DNA from: Candidatus Symbiopectobacterium endolongispinus
GTDB lineage: Bacteria; Pseudomonadota; Gammaproteobacteria; Enterobacterales; Enterobacteriaceae
Reading direction: 5' to 3'
Assembly (NCBI RefSeq): GCF_018777385.1
Contig: NZ_JAFJYB010000008.1
Location: forward strand, 62,001-126,000
Length of the DNA stretch: 64,000 nucleotides
Both the position numbers and the translations under genes were made by a program. How positions within the stretch are numbered: the stretch's first letter is position 1; every line of letters starts with the position of its first letter. Below, one piece after another: positions 62,359 through 64,000 of the stretch. Under the pieces are notes generated by a model. The model had not been told where the DNA came from. It saw only the letters and a list, made by a program, of their open reading frames with translations, and did no database searches.

Positions 62359-64000
62359 TTTGGCCTCTTTACTGCGACTACCTACAGCGTTTAAAAACAC
62401 CCAGTGGCAAATTTTGGCGGGCCCAGTCCTCATCCTTCTGATCCTTTCCATGATGGTGTTGCCGCTGCCGCCCTTCATTTTGGATCTGCTCTTTACCTTC
62501 AACATTGCACTCTCCATCATGGTGTTATTGGTCGCAATGTTCACTCAACGCACGTTGGCTTTCGCTGCCTTCCCAACAATTTTGTTGTTCTCTACATTGT
62601 TGCGTTTGTCGCTGAACGTTGCATCGACGCGTATTATTTTGCTGGAAGGTCACACAGGTACAGCGGCAGCGGGACGTGTGGTAGAGGCGTTCGGTCACTT
62701 TTTGGTGGGCGGCAATTTTGCTATCGGTATCGTGGTATTCATTATTTTGGTGTTAATCAACTTTATGGTGATCACCAAAGGTGCCGGACGTATTGCTGAA
62801 GTAGGGGCCCATTTTGTCCTGGATGGGATGCCCGGTAAACAGATGGCAATTGATGCAGATTTAAACGCCGGTTTGATCGGTGAAGATGAAGCAAAAAAGC
62901 GCCGTGCGGAAGTTACCCAGGAAGCCGACTTTTACGGTTCAATGGACGGCGCCAGTAAATTTGTGCGTGGAGACGCTATCGCTGGTTTGATCATTATGGT
63001 GATCAACATTGTCGGTGGGCTGTTGGTTGGGGTTGTGCAGCACAATATGGCGATGGGCCAGGCAGCAGAAAGCTATACCTTGTTAACCATCGGTGATGGT
63101 TTGGTGGCGCAAATACCAGCGTTAGTTATCTCGACAGCGGCAGGTGTCATCGTTACCCACGTGAGTACAGATCAGGATGTTGGCCAGCAAATGGTCACGC
63201 AACTGTTCAATAATCCACGAGTGATGATTCTGAGCGCTGGGGCTGATCGGCTTAGTACCGGGGATGCCTAACTTTGTCTTCTTGTTCTTCACCGCAGCGC
63301 TACTTGGATTGGCCTGGTGGATGAAAAACCGTAAGGGCATTGTGCCTGTCGCTGGCGTTGAACAACAGTTACATGAGAAACTTAAGGTCATTGAAGCAAC
63401 CTGGTCTGATGTGCAGTTGGAAGATCCGCTGGGAATGGAAGTGGGTTACCGGCTGATTCCCATGGTCGATCATCAGCAGGATGGTGAACTACCGGGGCGA
63501 ATCCGCAGTATTCGCAAAAAATTCGCGCAATAGATGGGCTTCCTGCCGCCAGTGGTGCACATTCGTGACAATATGGAATTACCCCCTGCAAGTTACCGTA
63601 TCCTGATGAAAGGGGTTGAAGTGGGACACGGCGAAGCTTATCCCGGTCGCTGGATGGCCATTAACCCTGGAAATGCATTTGGCGAATTGCCGGGTGACAA
63701 GACACAAGATCCGGCATTCGGTTTACCTGCCGTGTGGATTGAAGTGGTGTTGAAGGAGCAGGCGCAAACGCAAGGTTATACGGTAGTGGAAGCGAGCACC
63801 GTGGTTGTTACACATCTTAACCATCTTATTGGGCTCTATGCGAGTGAGCTGTTTGGCCGCCAGGAAGCGCAGCGACTGATGGACCGTGTCACGCAGGAAA
63901 TGCCGAAGCTGACTGAGGATTTGATCCCGGGTGTTGTCACGCTGACCACCTTGCACAAGGTGTTGCAAAATCTGCTTAAAGAGAAAGTTTCTATCCGCGA
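62351..64000 (+). pseudogene. flhA: Flagellar export gate protein FlhA, frameshift and nonsense (runs off the window)
   Basis: The start overlaps flhB by 8 bases. The membrane half is intact ([19 protein letters not shown]-region equivalents [37 protein letters not shown]). Near 63240 several bases are lost (LSAG for LSAAVLGL), ending in TAA 63269. [20 protein letters not shown] resumes in another frame from about 63264. TAG at 63531 (KKFAQ*MGFLPP) interrupts the cytoplasmic domain, which then continues open to the window end (VVHIRDNM, GVVTLTTLHKVLQNLL). Two lesions in the visible part. Confidence 0.92.

Overview
The window reads as a chromosomal segment of an enterobacterium near the Pectobacterium/Dickeya/Sodalis group. 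This is inferred from remembered protein similarity and from the local gene orders nnr-tsaE-amiB-mutL-miaA-hfq-hflX-hflK-hflC and grpE/nadK-recN-bamE/rnfH-ratA-smpB-ssrA. The main feature is heavy, recent gene decay. About half of the recognisable genes carry nonsense codons, 1-2 base indels in homopolymers, short tandem duplications or repeat-bounded deletions, yet remain easy to align. That pattern suits a bacterium that recently became host-restricted (a Symbiopectobacterium-like or Sodalis-like insect or nematode associate would fit; I cannot prove the genus).

1-10 kb: nnr (cut by the window edge), tsaE, mutL, miaA, hfq, hflK and hflC are open. amiB has lost its LysM tail, hflX is broken and has lost the middle of its G domain, and yjeT is frameshifted. 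10-26 kb: purA, ruvX, sprT, metK, loiP and tktA are open. mpl, fbp, yqgE, gshB, endA, speA and a LuxR-type regulator are broken. rsmE and speB, which I would expect next to gshB and speA, are absent. Six 15-bp tandem repeats lie between gshB and yqgE.

26-34.5 kb: a sugar-acid (2-keto-3-deoxygalactonate type) catabolic cluster on the minus strand. An intact IclR-type regulator and a KDPG-type aldolase stand beside broken genes for an MFS transporter, two DgoK-like kinases and an iron-containing alcohol dehydrogenase, followed by a broken nudK and mntH. 34.7-40.4 kb: the conserved grpE-to-ssrA block, with recN and bamE broken and the others open. Clear sigma-32 and LexA sites remain.

40.4-49.9 kb: a foreign, AT-rich island directly behind the tmRNA gene. 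It holds a P4-type integrase remnant, a two-gene DUF262-HEPN cassette (a probable nuclease-based defence or toxin system, now broken), a ColE1/MobA-like mobilization module with small accessory genes, and a Tn3-family transposon with nearly perfect 38-bp ends but a damaged resolvase and transposase. The island looks like a decayed integrative mobilizable element.

49.9-64 kb: remnants of a secreted-type nuclease and a flavodoxin, then the flagellar/chemotaxis block flhDC-motAB-cheAW-mcp-cheZ-flhBA. flhD, motA and cheZ are open; flhC, motB, cheW, the first mcp, flhB and flhA are broken. cheA is open but lacks about 17 residues in front of its ATP-binding N box. One deletion removed most of a second mcp, cheR, cheB and the front of cheY, leaving an in-frame Mcp-CheY fusion ORF. 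Motility is therefore very probably lost, while translation quality control (tmRNA/SmpB), Hfq, nucleotide, SAM and pentose-phosphate functions are kept.
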